Position numbers and translations under genes: made by a program | The notes under the pieces: model-generated | Told to the model about the DNA's origin: nothing | Databases searched by the model: none | Seen by the model: only the letters and a program-made list of their open reading frames with translations | Origin: Alkaliphilus sp. B6464 | GTDB taxonomy: Bacteria > Bacillota > Clostridia > Peptostreptococcales > Natronincolaceae | Assembly: GCF_018141165.1 (NCBI RefSeq) | Contig: NZ_CP058558.1 | Location: 62,001 to 126,000 of the forward strand | Length of the DNA: 64,000 nt | Direction of reading: 5' to 3' | In this document: positions 39,472-47,688 of the stretch, piece by piece | Position numbering within the stretch: the stretch's first letter is position 1 | How the letters are laid out: each line of letters opens with the position of its first letter

Positions 39472-39672
39472 CTATTTAAATAATTTATTAATATTACTTG
39501 ATACTTTATTAGCATTTTTAGTTGCAGTTTTTCTAGCCAACCTTTTTGCTATATGTGACGGATCTCCTGTTTGAATTGATTTACCTAAGTTTTCTAAATC
39601 ATTCATAGTACTAGCAGCCTTACCAACAGTTCTTGTTAGATCATATAATACTTTTGAGGTTTTTTTAGCCAT
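39472..39672 (-). CDS. small basic protein, 66 aa
   Basis: ATG at 39672 behind AAAGGAGGAT. MAKKTSKVLYDLTRTVGKAA, then a very basic C-terminus (RLARKTATKNANKVSS). Similar short basic proteins occur in Firmicute mobile elements. Probably nucleic-acid binding; function unknown. Confidence 0.6.
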   Translation of the reverse strand: MAKKTSKVLYDLTRTVGKAASTMNDLENLGKSIQTGDPSHIAKRLARKTATKNANKVSSNINKLFK

Positions 39673-39705
39673 ATCAAATCCTCCTTTGAAATTAATATAG
39701 ATATT

Positions 39706-39757
39706 ATAAAAAATAAGAACACATAATCAAGTTAGCAACTCAACTATGTGTTCTTAT
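39706..39757 (-). terminator. terminator of the 687-aa gene
   Basis: AAGAACACATA / TATGTGTTCTT long stem with TTTTTT tail on the minus strand. Confidence 0.7.
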
Positions 39758-39759
39758 TT

Positions 39760-41823
39760 TTATGTTTTCTTTATATATATTTCCTTAAAATAATCAATAA
39801 TATATTTATTTCTGATTTCATCAATAGTGTAATAAATATCTGTTCCGTACCTTTTATCTTTATATCTTTTTATTGTTCTTTTTTCTCCTATATCAATCCC
39901 ATGTTTAAATAATAGAAGTTTTTCGGTTGGTGATAGTCCTTCATATTCCTCCTTATATACAAACTCGTTATATTCTTCCTCTATTCCTGAAAAATAATCA
40001 GATATAAGTGCAAATTCATGAGGACATTCTGCTTGAAGTTTTCTAACTATCTTTTTTCCATGACTCTTGTTAAGAAAAAGATTTGCCTTTCTTCCATCAT
40101 TATAAGAACCATAAAAATCGTCTCCTCTGAAAGATAAGTTAAAAAACATTCTTAGTTCTTCTTCTTTTGAAAAATCAAAAAGATTAATTGCTTCATCAAG
40201 ATATTTATCCAAATATTCCTTATGATTATGAAATGATCCACTATGTCCAGTTGTATTTGTAATATTTTTAAAGAAATCATAACCTTCTTTGTATAGAAAA
40301 TCTATTTCATCAATAGTTATGTGATCTTGGCAAAACTTGTGCAATATTAGTTTGTATATTGCTTGATGCGTTATAGAATCGCTATAAATCCAACGAGACT
40401 TTTCTATAGTTCTTGAATTCTCTAGCAATCCCTTGTCAAGTTTCAAACTTAAATGAAAGTTAATATATTCTTTTATAAGCGAAGTATGTTTTTTATCTAC
40501 GTGTATAGTAAATTCATGCCTTTCTAGCCAATGTCCATTATAATAAAAAATTGTATTATTAAGTTTATTAAATAAAACAGTGAAGTATTCTAGTATTGTT
40601 AATTCACCTTCATTTTTTCTATTAGATGAAGATGATACTATCCAACCATCCTTTTCTTTATCATAAGTTACTGCAAGATATCTATTATCTAAATCAACTT
40701 CTGTAAATTCAATTGTTTCTTTTAATAATTCAGATACATTTGCTCCTCTATATTTTTCTATAATCCAATAATTTTCTTCCATTAATTCAATATACGACTG
40801 CTTATATTTTTCAGGAACTAACCCTTCATATACCATTAATTTAAATTGCTTTAATTCCATATCTGAAACTCCGTCAATTGACTTAAACCAATTAATTAGA
40901 TATTCGGCTAATTGTTGTTTTGTTCCATTAGGTATAAGTAAGTTTATGTCTATATTTTTTGGTGTCATAATTGATATAACTCCGCTTGTAGTATTATTAA
41001 TTGCTTTATTTAAAATATGCATCATATTTACATTAGGATTTTTATACTCAAGGTTCTCTACAAAACATTCCCATGGCCAATGATTTAGGGTTTCAAAAGT
41101 ACATCTTTTGATTCCCTGCCTTAAAATCTTTTTCCTATCAGCAGGATAATACATTTTTAAATTATAAATTACACTTAATAATTCACCTTTTCTAAGTTTA
41201 GAAAGTGTAATATCTAAATGCCTCAACTCCTGCTTCATAAGTGCTGTTTGTTCTTCAGTTAATATAAGTTCATTTTTTTGTATATTTTCTTCATCATTCT
41301 CTAATTCACTAACTTTTCTCTGTTCAAGCAATAGTAATGTTTCTTTTCTTGCATTATTAACTTTATCAATAAAAAGATTAATCTCTTGACGAAGATTATT
41401 GTCTCTAATTTTGGCCTCTCTAACTTTTTCAATTAAATCTTTTAAACCTGATAAAGCATGTAATTGCCATTCAAATTGCAAGTTGTCTCTCTGCATTACT
41501 ATATCATCTACATATTTTATAAAGTCTAGAACATTCTTCATGAAATCTTCTGTGTGATGAACTGGAATGTTAGTTTTTTCATTTATCAATTCCATTTCTA
41601 ATGCTTTTGCAAAATAAATCATTTTTGCCCTTTTATTATTTAATTTTAGTAAAATTGTATATAAGTTAAACTGCCTCTCTAAGTTGAAATATCTATAATA
41701 TAATTCCGACCAAACTTCCTTATGATTATTTGGATTTACTGGCATATTTGCTATTGCTAAAAATTCCAGTGCATTTAAAGGCAACCCTGAATATTTAGTA
41801 AAATTCCTTTTTAATTCTGACAT
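39760..41823 (-). CDS. large hypothetical protein, 687 aa
   Basis: ATG at 41823 behind GGAGGGATA. Largest unknown on the minus strand. Helical N-terminal half, with a coiled coil around residues 160-225 (ETLLLLEQRKVSELENDEEN). A central domain has Trp-rich segments (LNHWPWECFVENL). A later part carries FHNHKEYLDKYLDEAI and SFRGDDFYGSYNDG, and the basic end includes KRYKDKRYGTDIYY. No Walker, nuclease or methylase motif was seen. Transcribed alone from a family promoter, suggesting an autonomous function. Confidence 0.7.
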   Translation of the reverse strand: MSELKRNFTKYSGLPLNALEFLAIANMPVNPNNHKEVWSELYYRYFNLERQFNLYTILLKLNNKRAKMIYFAKALEMELINEKTNIPVHHTEDFMKNVLDFIKYVDDIVMQRDNLQFEWQLHALSGLKDLIEKVREAKIRDNNLRQEINLFIDKVNNARKETLLLLEQRKVSELENDEENIQKNELILTEEQTALMKQELRHLDITLSKLRKGELLSVIYNLKMYYPADRKKILRQGIKRCTFETLNHWPWECFVENLEYKNPNVNMMHILNKAINNTTSGVISIMTPKNIDINLLIPNGTKQQLAEYLINWFKSIDGVSDMELKQFKLMVYEGLVPEKYKQSYIELMEENYWIIEKYRGANVSELLKETIEFTEVDLDNRYLAVTYDKEKDGWIVSSSSNRKNEGELTILEYFTVLFNKLNNTIFYYNGHWLERHEFTIHVDKKHTSLIKEYINFHLSLKLDKGLLENSRTIEKSRWIYSDSITHQAIYKLILHKFCQDHITIDEIDFLYKEGYDFFKNITNTTGHSGSFHNHKEYLDKYLDEAINLFDFSKEEELRMFFNLSFRGDDFYGSYNDGRKANLFLNKSHGKKIVRKLQAECPHEFALISDYFSGIEEEYNEFVYKEEYEGLSPTEKLLLFKHGIDIGEKRTIKRYKDKRYGTDIYYTIDEIRNKYIIDYFKEIYIKKT

Positions 41824-41918
41824 AATATCCCTCCACTATCTATTAGTTTATCACATATATTATTGATAAAGATACAGTATGTTTTCAATTATTAATATTG
41901 AATATGACTTCTTCCCTT

Positions 41919-41958
41919 AACATAACACATAAAAAAACGGCATATATAATGCCGTTAA
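41919..41958 (-). promoter_or_regulatory. terminator of 42032 fused to a TRTG/TATGTT promoter
   Basis: Minus strand: hairpin AACGGCAT/ATGCCGTT, then TTTTTTTATGTG-T-TATGTT-AAGG. The T-run merges with the promoter of 39760-41823. Confidence 0.65.
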
Positions 41959-42031
41959 TCTATTACACATAAATCTTGCTATGTTCATTAATTAACTTGT
42001 TCCTTCCTTAGTTAAATAGTGAACTTATAAT

Positions 42032-42376
42032 TTAAAAGGCTGCTTCTCCAACACATTCTATACATTTTACATCACTTTTAGGTATAACAGCATCTTTAAT
42101 TAATATAAATTTAGCGTCCTTTAAAAATCTTTCTTTAGCACCACTTCCCAAATAGTGCTTTAATTCCTTAAACTTCTTCTCTTTAGCCTCTGCTGTAAGT
42201 TCATCTAAAATATAACCTTCTGAGGCTACATAATGTAATTCTCCGCATTGTTCACAATTTAAATCCACATATTCTATATTGCTATTGTTTATTTTATATA
42301 GTTTTGTAAAACTTACTTCTTGAATTTGTACTTCACCACATTTTGTACACCTAAATTTTCTTTCTATACTAAACAT
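42032..42376 (-). CDS. zinc-binding hypothetical protein, 114 aa
   Basis: ATG at 42376 behind AAAGGATGAT. CTKC near residue 10 and CEQC near residue 42 form one ribbon; CIEC near the C-terminus may be a second site. Middle part helical. Family not recognised. Confidence 0.6.
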   Translation of the reverse strand: MFSIERKFRCTKCGEVQIQEVSFTKLYKINNSNIEYVDLNCEQCGELHYVASEGYILDELTAEAKEKKFKELKHYLGSGAKERFLKDAKFILIKDAVIPKSDVKCIECVGEAAF

Positions 42377-42435
42377 ATTTATCATCCTTTCTATTCTATG
42401 GATTTTAATAGATGGAACTGTATCTAATACTTGTA

Positions 42436-42458
42436 AGAAGACTTACTGTAAGTCTTTA
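42436..42458 (-). terminator. terminator of 42461-42658
   Basis: AAGACTTAC / GTAAGTCTT hairpin on the minus strand. Confidence 0.5.
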
Positions 42459-42460
42459 AT

Positions 42461-42658
42461 TTATTTGCGATGGTATGTCGTTTCAACATAATCATTAATA
42501 TCAATATCTGAACAATTAATCTGCATCTTACATTTTTCATTTATACATTTAAACATTGATAGCACATGATAACCCCAATAATCATTTATAGGAATTTCCT
42601 CTATTTTCGAACCACAATTTATACATTTGTGAGTTGTATACACATCATTTATAGCCAA
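42461..42658 (-). CDS. zinc-ribbon protein, 65 aa
   Basis: TTG at 42658 is chosen because GTAGGAGGCAATC precedes it; the frame upstream has no site. CINC (13-16) plus later CINEKC form a ribbon. Function unknown. Confidence 0.6.
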   Translation of the reverse strand: MAINDVYTTHKCINCGSKIEEIPINDYWGYHVLSMFKCINEKCKMQINCSDIDINDYVETTYHRK

Positions 42659-42729
42659 TTTAGATTGCCTCCTACGTCGCAATATTTTCAATATGTGACA
42701 TCTATTTTACTCCCTTATGATTCACATTT

Positions 42730-42882
42730 TTACATAGAAACAATATCACTCTTTTGATGATCACAAGCACGACAATGACCTATGGTTAGATGAAGAACCC
42801 CATCTTTACATTTGGGGCATTTCTTTAAATTAAATTCTTCACCTATCTGTCTTATTGGTTCTACAATATCAAGTTTTTTCAC
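42730..42882 (-). CDS. zinc-ribbon protein, 50 aa, or readthrough tail of the HD protein
   Basis: GTG at 42882 opens VKKLDIVEPIRQIGEEFNLK then KCPKCKDGV ... GHCRACDHQ to TAA at 42730, with CPKC and CRAC as a zinc ribbon. It is in the same frame as the HD gene just upstream, separated only by TAG and one codon, and has only a distant GAGAG site. Either a coupled small gene or the C-terminal domain of the HD protein reached by TAG readthrough. Confidence 0.5.
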   Translation of the reverse strand: MKKLDIVEPIRQIGEEFNLKKCPKCKDGVLHLTIGHCRACDHQKSDIVSM

Positions 42883-42885
42883 AAA

Positions 42886-43332
42886 CTAAATAGTTCTCTC
42901 ATTCTCTTGGTCATCCATCTTCAATATTTTTAAAGCCTTTTCATATTTTTTAACCCGGTCATAATCCTTTTTTGTAGGATTGCTAATTCTTGTTAGATCC
43001 ATGTTGTTTTCAATATCTGCCATTTTTACTAATTTAGATACTGGATGCTGTGCAGCCCTTCTTACAAACTCCATATAAGTTTCATTTTTCTTTCTGGTTA
43101 AATAATCTAATGGAATTAATATGTCATCTCCAAATCCTAAATTTTTTAAATCTTCAGGAGTAATGCTCGTATCTTCAATAATATCATGAAGCACAGCAAC
43201 AATCTTACTTCTATCATCAGGCATTTTTAACATAATACTAAGTGGATGTAAGATGTAAAGATTTCCCCCTTTGTCTATTTGCCCTGCATGAGCCTTAGTT
43301 GCTATAATAATTGCTTGTTCTAATAAATTCAT
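42886..43332 (-). CDS. HD-domain hydrolase, (p)ppGpp hydrolase-like, 148 aa
   Basis: ATG at 43332 behind GAGGAGGATAT. AHAGQIDKGGNLYILHP (14-30), AVLHDIIEDT (46-55, HD and ED metal ligands), and PVSKLVKMADIENN match the HD hydrolase of RelA/SpoT-type and small alarmone hydrolases. These remove the 3'-pyrophosphate of (p)ppGpp or act on related nucleotides. It could relieve the stringent response of the host. Family promoter at 43423. Frame continuity with 42730 is noted there. Confidence 0.8.
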   Translation of the reverse strand: MNLLEQAIIIATKAHAGQIDKGGNLYILHPLSIMLKMPDDRSKIVAVLHDIIEDTSITPEDLKNLGFGDDILIPLDYLTRKKNETYMEFVRRAAQHPVSKLVKMADIENNMDLTRISNPTKKDYDRVKKYEKALKILKMDDQENERTI

Positions 43333-43422
43333 ATATATCCTCCTCAAATTCATTATTTTTACTTCACTAACTACATTTAATATAAATCTTTCCCTTTGAG
43401 ATTATTTAGTATTGACACTTTA

Positions 43423-43433
43423 AACATAACATA
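43423..43433 (-). promoter_or_regulatory. promoter of the TRTG/TATGTT family (HD gene)
   Basis: Minus strand reads TATG-T-TATGTT-TAAAG. Confidence 0.6.
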
Positions 43434-43560
43434 CCTTCATGTTTTTAAATAAGATATCCTTAAAAAGATATCTGTATTTTATTAGTGTCGGTTTTAAATA
43501 GAGTTAGACCGCTTTTCTAACTTTAATAAAGGTAAAAAACATTATGTTTTAAAAGTAATC

Positions 43561-43624
43561 TTTTTGCACCTTTTCTCAAATTGCAAAAGGATTGCCTTTT
43601 AAAGAGCAAATTTTTGCATCTTTT
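43561..43624. repeat. direct and inverted repeats near the strand switch
   Basis: TTTTTGCACCTTTT (43561) and TTTTTGCATCTTTT (43611) are direct repeats 50 bp apart; between them lie inverted copies (TTGCAAAAGG, TTGCCTTTTAAAG). In a non-coding stretch beside the switch from minus- to plus-strand genes. Iterons, operators or hairpins are possible. Confidence 0.4.
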
Positions 43625-43671
43625 AATCAAAATCTATAATTAATATTCAAAGTATATTTTCAAACATAAAA

Positions 43672-43694
43672 AAAGAGGGAGATACTCCCTCAAT
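43672..43694 (-). terminator. terminator of 43700-43969
   Basis: GGGAG / CTCCC with TTTTTTT tail on the minus strand. Confidence 0.65.
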
Positions 43695-43699
43695 AGTTA

Positions 43700-43969
43700 T
43701 TAATAAATTGATATATTCCCAATTAATTCTGGATGCCTTGAATTGATATGATAAAGAACTTGGACAATGTTATTTTTATCAATCTTTAATTCATCATAGA
43801 TATTGTTCATCTTAATTCTTTCAACAACCTGTCCTCGTTTATCCATTACCTCACCTACTGTGCTTCCCCTATTAAAAAGGATATACCTAAGAGGCTCCTT
43901 TGTATTAATTTCTTTCAATAATAATTCAATGTTCAGTCTAAACTCCTGATTTGTTTGAATAATTTTCAT
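43700..43969 (-). CDS. hypothetical protein, 89 aa
   Basis: ATG at 43969 behind AGGAGGGATATG. Soluble alpha/beta protein (YILFNRGSTVGEVMDKRGQV), no known family. Divergent from the HNH gene. Confidence 0.65.
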   Translation of the reverse strand: MKIIQTNQEFRLNIELLLKEINTKEPLRYILFNRGSTVGEVMDKRGQVVERIKMNNIYDELKIDKNNIVQVLYHINSRHPELIGNISIY

Positions 43970-44145
43970 ACATATCCCTCCTATTCTTTTTAAAAATCAT
44001 AATAAATGACTTTTTTATATTTCAAGTTTTTATTTTGTTTACATAATTTATTTATGTAAACCATTTTTAAATAAGTTGTCTTAAAAATTTGAACTTTTCC
44101 CTTCAATAAGTATAATGACTTAAAACTTTATGGAGGAGGTTTTCT

Positions 44146-45078
44146 ATGAAAGTATATTTTTTAAATAAACCTGTATTAGATGTTTCACATGATGAAATGG
44201 CTAATTTGTTATTACTGGGTATCATTGTATATTTAGATAACGAGGAACATTATGTTCTTAATAAGGATAGTTCTGAAATTGCGTACCTTTTTAATTCTAA
44301 AATTAAAAATTTTAAAAAGTTTACATATTTAGAACATATAAATAACAATCGCTTTACTTGTGAAGATTGTGGAAAACCATACTCTTTTCATGTTAGACCT
44401 TATACAGATGATAATGGATCTATTAATTTTAAGAAAATTATAAATGTGTGCAAAAATTGTCGAACTAAATTACTCGAAAAAAAAGATATATTAGTTCCAC
44501 AATTTAAAAAAAGAATCAATTGGGCGGAGGAAAAACAAAAGATTAGATTTCAGATAAAAAACAATAATGTTAATGATACCAATGAGTTTTTAAAACTTAG
44601 TATTAAGATCATTAAATTGGAGAGATTTATTAAACTTGTGCTCCCCCCTTTACCTGTTGACTGCAAAGAAAATTTATATGACATGGTACTTAATGGCTAC
44701 GAAGAAGTTATTAAAAGTATTCTCGGAACTGATATTTCTTTAGAATCTTATATACATAGAAAGATTGTTAGAAACTTTCTTTATGTAGAATCTAATGGAA
44801 GATGCCCTGTTTGTGGAGGAAAAATTCCTCAAGATAAATTTACAATTGACCATATTATTGCCAAAGATCTAGGAGGCAAAAATGAAATGAATAATTTTAT
44901 TGGTATGTGTTATAACTGCAACCAAAATAAAGGAAATATGAGTATATTAGAATTTTTATGTTCTGTTGAACTTAACAAGATGCCTATAAGAATCTTAAAA
45001 GAGGCTTATGGGCAGCAACATGAAATGAATAAATTATTAGAACAACTAATTGAACAAAGAGAACAATTAATTAGTTAA
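44146..45078 (+). CDS. HNH endonuclease, 310 aa
   Basis: ATG at 44146 behind GGAGGAGG, with a TTGAAC/TATAAT promoter about 40 bases upstream. C-terminal HNH domain: CPVC (220-223), TIDHIIAKDLGG (233-244), NNFIGMCYNCNQNKG (249-263), where the cysteine pairs bind zinc and DH is catalytic. An N-terminal zinc ribbon (CEDC 72-75, CKNC 102-105) may bind DNA. Free-standing HNH genes of this sort are common in phages and plasmids; whether it is a homing or defence enzyme is open. Confidence 0.85.
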   Translation: MKVYFLNKPVLDVSHDEMANLLLLGIIVYLDNEEHYVLNKDSSEIAYLFNSKIKNFKKFTYLEHINNNRFTCEDCGKPYSFHVRPYTDDNGSINFKKIINVCKNCRTKLLEKKDILVPQFKKRINWAEEKQKIRFQIKNNNVNDTNEFLKLSIKIIKLERFIKLVLPPLPVDCKENLYDMVLNGYEEVIKSILGTDISLESYIHRKIVRNFLYVESNGRCPVCGGKIPQDKFTIDHIIAKDLGGKNEMNNFIGMCYNCNQNKGNMSILEFLCSVELNKMPIRILKEAYGQQHEMNKLLEQLIEQREQLIS

Positions 45079-45083
45079 TTAAC

Positions 45084-45112
45084 AAGGGATGGGATTTCCT
45101 ATCTCTTTTTTT
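45084..45112 (+). terminator. terminator of the HNH gene
   Basis: GGGAT...GGA / TCC...ATCTC imperfect stem followed by TTTTTTT. Confidence 0.55.
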
Positions 45113-45410
45113 ATACAAAAAACTGAGAAGTTTTCTCCCTATTGTATTATTTTAGTTTTACTCTTACATAATCCAATCTGAATTTTTTATCTCCTATTAA
45201 CTAATGTGACTGCACGATTGTCGTATTCAAGATCTGATGCTAAGTTTTCAACTCCACTATTTTAAGTTTAAGTAATAGAATTTTTGTTATGATTGTATTT
45301 TGTGTAGTTTGACTATTAATTTGAAATTTGCTTTAAAATCAATATATGCTATTAGACATTTATCAAAACACAAGATATAGTGTTTTTTTGAAAAAATTTA
45401 CTATTTTATA
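45113..45410. other. intergenic region, nothing recognised
   Basis: About 300 AT-rich bases between the HNH terminator and the next promoter; no convincing frame. Confidence 0.45.
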
Positions 45411-45440
45411 TTGACTAAAGGAGAAAATACGTGTTATACT
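45411..45440 (+). promoter_or_regulatory. promoter of the RadC-like gene
   Basis: TTGACT (45411), then CGTG-T-TATACT (45430-45440) with AAAAA following: a -35 plus the shared extended -10. Confidence 0.65.
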
Positions 45441-45493
45441 AAAAATACATTAAAAGTACACTATTGATTTCTAAAGAAAGGAGGGAAAGTGAT

Positions 45494-45913
45494 ATGCTTA
45501 AATATATTGATAAAATCATAGGTCATGAATCAGTAAAGTCAATTAGGAATGGTGAAACTGAAAAATTATTTGCTTATTATCTCAAAAAAAATAGTGATCA
45601 GGTTGGCGATTATGAATTAATTGGGTCAATTCAATTTGGTGAAGGTGATAAAAACAGAATTTTTGCCGAAAGTATCTCTTACAATGCATTTAAAGATGCT
45701 TATAAAGAACTGAACGCTGATGCAGTTGCTATATTACATAATCATCCTAAAAGACTTATAGCAATGAAACTTTCGCCTTCTGAAGATGATATAGATTGTA
45801 CTTTTACATTTGCCAACTTCTGTGTAGTCCATAAAATGAATTTTATAGATCATATTGTTGTAGATTATAAAAACTATTTCAGTTTTGTTGAAAATAACCT
45901 AATTGAAATATAA
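45494..45913 (+). CDS. RadC-like JAB/MPN domain protein, 139 aa
   Basis: ATG at 45494 behind AGGAGGGAAAG. ILHNHPKRL (about residues 82-90) and SPSEDDID (96-103) give the H-x-H-P ... S-x-x-D metal-binding pattern of the JAB metalloprotease fold, as in RadC, with a Glu earlier (IFAESI). It lacks the N-terminal helix-hairpin-helix of RadC. Small JAB proteins occur in phages, plasmids and defence islands. Activity unproven. Confidence 0.75.
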   Translation: MLKYIDKIIGHESVKSIRNGETEKLFAYYLKKNSDQVGDYELIGSIQFGEGDKNRIFAESISYNAFKDAYKELNADAVAILHNHPKRLIAMKLSPSEDDIDCTFTFANFCVVHKMNFIDHIVVDYKNYFSFVENNLIEI

Positions 45914-45948
45914 TATCTCCAGTATTAAAATACCTTATATAAAATAAC

Positions 45949-45977
45949 AAACCTCCTATTCATTAATAGGAGGTTTT
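45949..45977. terminator. bidirectional terminator
   Basis: AACCTCCTATT / AATAGGAGGTT; shared by convergent genes. Confidence 0.8.
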
Positions 45978-45997
45978 GTTGTTAAATAATAAATGCT

Positions 45998-47473
45998 TTA
46001 TTCTTTATCTGCTGCTATTTCATTTTTTACAAATAACTGTTCAGTCGTTAATGCTCTTTCAAATTCTTCTGCTGCTTTATTAATCATATAGTTTCTGGAC
46101 TGCTTATTATTAATGATACCAAATCCATGATTTGCATTATTAACTTTACCACCAGTATGCTTAGTTACCTGTCCAAACCATATCTTGGAGCCTTTAAACA
46201 AATCTAGTTCTTTAATTAAAAGAATCTTTTCTTTCCAGTTTTCCATGCCTTTAAGTATTTTACTTATAGAAACATAACCATAGAACATGAAATTCTCCCC
46301 AATAAAAGATGTTTCTTTGCTTTCAATTCTTTTATCATAATCATGTAACTCATCAATTTCATCAATTAATTCATCAAAAAATTGACAGAGGTATTTGGCA
46401 AGTTCTTTTGCCTGCTTTTTAGTACCAATTTTATATGTCTCCTCGATGGCATTTACAAGAGTGGCAAATGTAACAATATGTTTAGTATCTTTTTTCGATA
46501 TACTATTGCTTACTATTTCTACCCTGTCTGCTAAATCACTATTATTCATCAATTCTCGAACGACTATATTTGAGTAATCAGTAGCGTTAAAGTACTCTGA
46601 TCTACTTCTGCTAATTTTTAATCCTAATGAGAACTGATGGAATTGCTGCTGTGCAGTTTTTTCATCATAATGGGTGATTTTAAGAGGGAAAATGATCTTA
46701 GATAGGTCAAATGAAGTATCTTTTAAATCATTCGACATTTTGATCATATGCAATGCTCTTGTTCTGTGTTGTCCATCTGCAAGATCTGTTTCTCCTTCAT
46801 AAATAATCAAGTCGCCATTTTTGTATTCAAAATATTCCTCTCCGTTTTCTAGGAGATTAAGTGTGATCATATCTGTAAAATAATTTCCCATTAATATTTT
46901 ATCTCTAATTTTTTTAACATTGGCCAAACTAAATACTGGAACTTTTATTTCTTCATCTCTATTTACTTTTAGTTTTACACCTCTCTGTATCCTCGGATTA
47001 TAACCGATTTTCTTATCTATCCAAAATTCTACCAAGTCTTTTCCTGTGATATATGTTAAATATTCTTTTTCACCAATCTGCATAACCTCGTTAAGCAGAA
47101 TCTTGGGTTCTAATTTCAATGCTATATCCTCTTCTTGTTTTTGGATTTCATAAGAGTTGTTTTTCACTTTTTCACCTGTCTTATTTCCTGTACTTACTAT
47201 GCTATCTTTTTTGTTTTTATTATCCTTAATATTGTCGGTTATGCTTTGTTCTGTTAAAAAGTATGTTTTCTTTCTTCCCGCTTTAACTGATTTAATTACA
47301 TCGCAATCATCAATCATTTTAATTAATTTTTTCGCACTATTACCTTCTGATATTCCTGCAATTTCAATAATGTCTTTTCTTCCTAGCGTAATACCCTCTA
47401 CTCCATTATTTGTTCTCAAATAATCAATAACTAATTGTAGTCGCTCCCCTTGAATTTTACTATAATTAGTAAT
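45998..47473 (-). CDS. DndB/DGQHR-domain protein with N-terminal winged helix, 491 aa; ATT start
   Basis: The DGQHR motif (LADGQHRTRAL) near the middle and the surrounding region (ILMGNYFTDMITLNLLENG ... HQFSLGLKISRS) match the DGQHR/DndB family, whose member DndB regulates DNA phosphorothioation. The N-terminus is a winged helix. Protein-like sequence continues upstream of the first TTG (47419) as TNYSKIQGERLQLVIDYL up to an ATT at 47473 that stands behind a perfect GGGAGGAGATTAAA. So I infer an ATT start, as in infC. No dndACDE genes are in the window. Confidence 0.65.
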   Translation of the reverse strand: MTNYSKIQGERLQLVIDYLRTNNGVEGITLGRKDIIEIAGISEGNSAKKLIKMIDDCDVIKSVKAGRKKTYFLTEQSITDNIKDNKNKKDSIVSTGNKTGEKVKNNSYEIQKQEEDIALKLEPKILLNEVMQIGEKEYLTYITGKDLVEFWIDKKIGYNPRIQRGVKLKVNRDEEIKVPVFSLANVKKIRDKILMGNYFTDMITLNLLENGEEYFEYKNGDLIIYEGETDLADGQHRTRALHMIKMSNDLKDTSFDLSKIIFPLKITHYDEKTAQQQFHQFSLGLKISRSRSEYFNATDYSNIVVRELMNNSDLADRVEIVSNSISKKDTKHIVTFATLVNAIEETYKIGTKKQAKELAKYLCQFFDELIDEIDELHDYDKRIESKETSFIGENFMFYGYVSISKILKGMENWKEKILLIKELDLFKGSKIWFGQVTKHTGGKVNNANHGFGIINNKQSRNYMINKAAEEFERALTTEQLFVKNEIAADKE

Positions 47474-47630
47474 TTTAATCTCCTCCCTTTTTTAACAGTA
47501 ATTTCAACCCTCCTTGCTAAATTTGTTATAATGTGTATGCTAAGATGTGTCCATTAAAATGCAAAAATATAACTTGTTAATTCAATAATACCTTATAAAC
47601 TTTTATATTTCAATATTTTGGAATAAGTTC

Positions 47631-47641
47631 TATGATATAAT
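47631..47641 (+). promoter_or_regulatory. extended -10 promoter of the recombinase gene
   Basis: TATG-A-TATAAT, consensus extended -10, 48 bases before the start. Confidence 0.55.
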
Positions 47642-47688
47642 ATACTTATTAATTACAAAATAATTTTAAAAGGTGGTGACATTTAATA

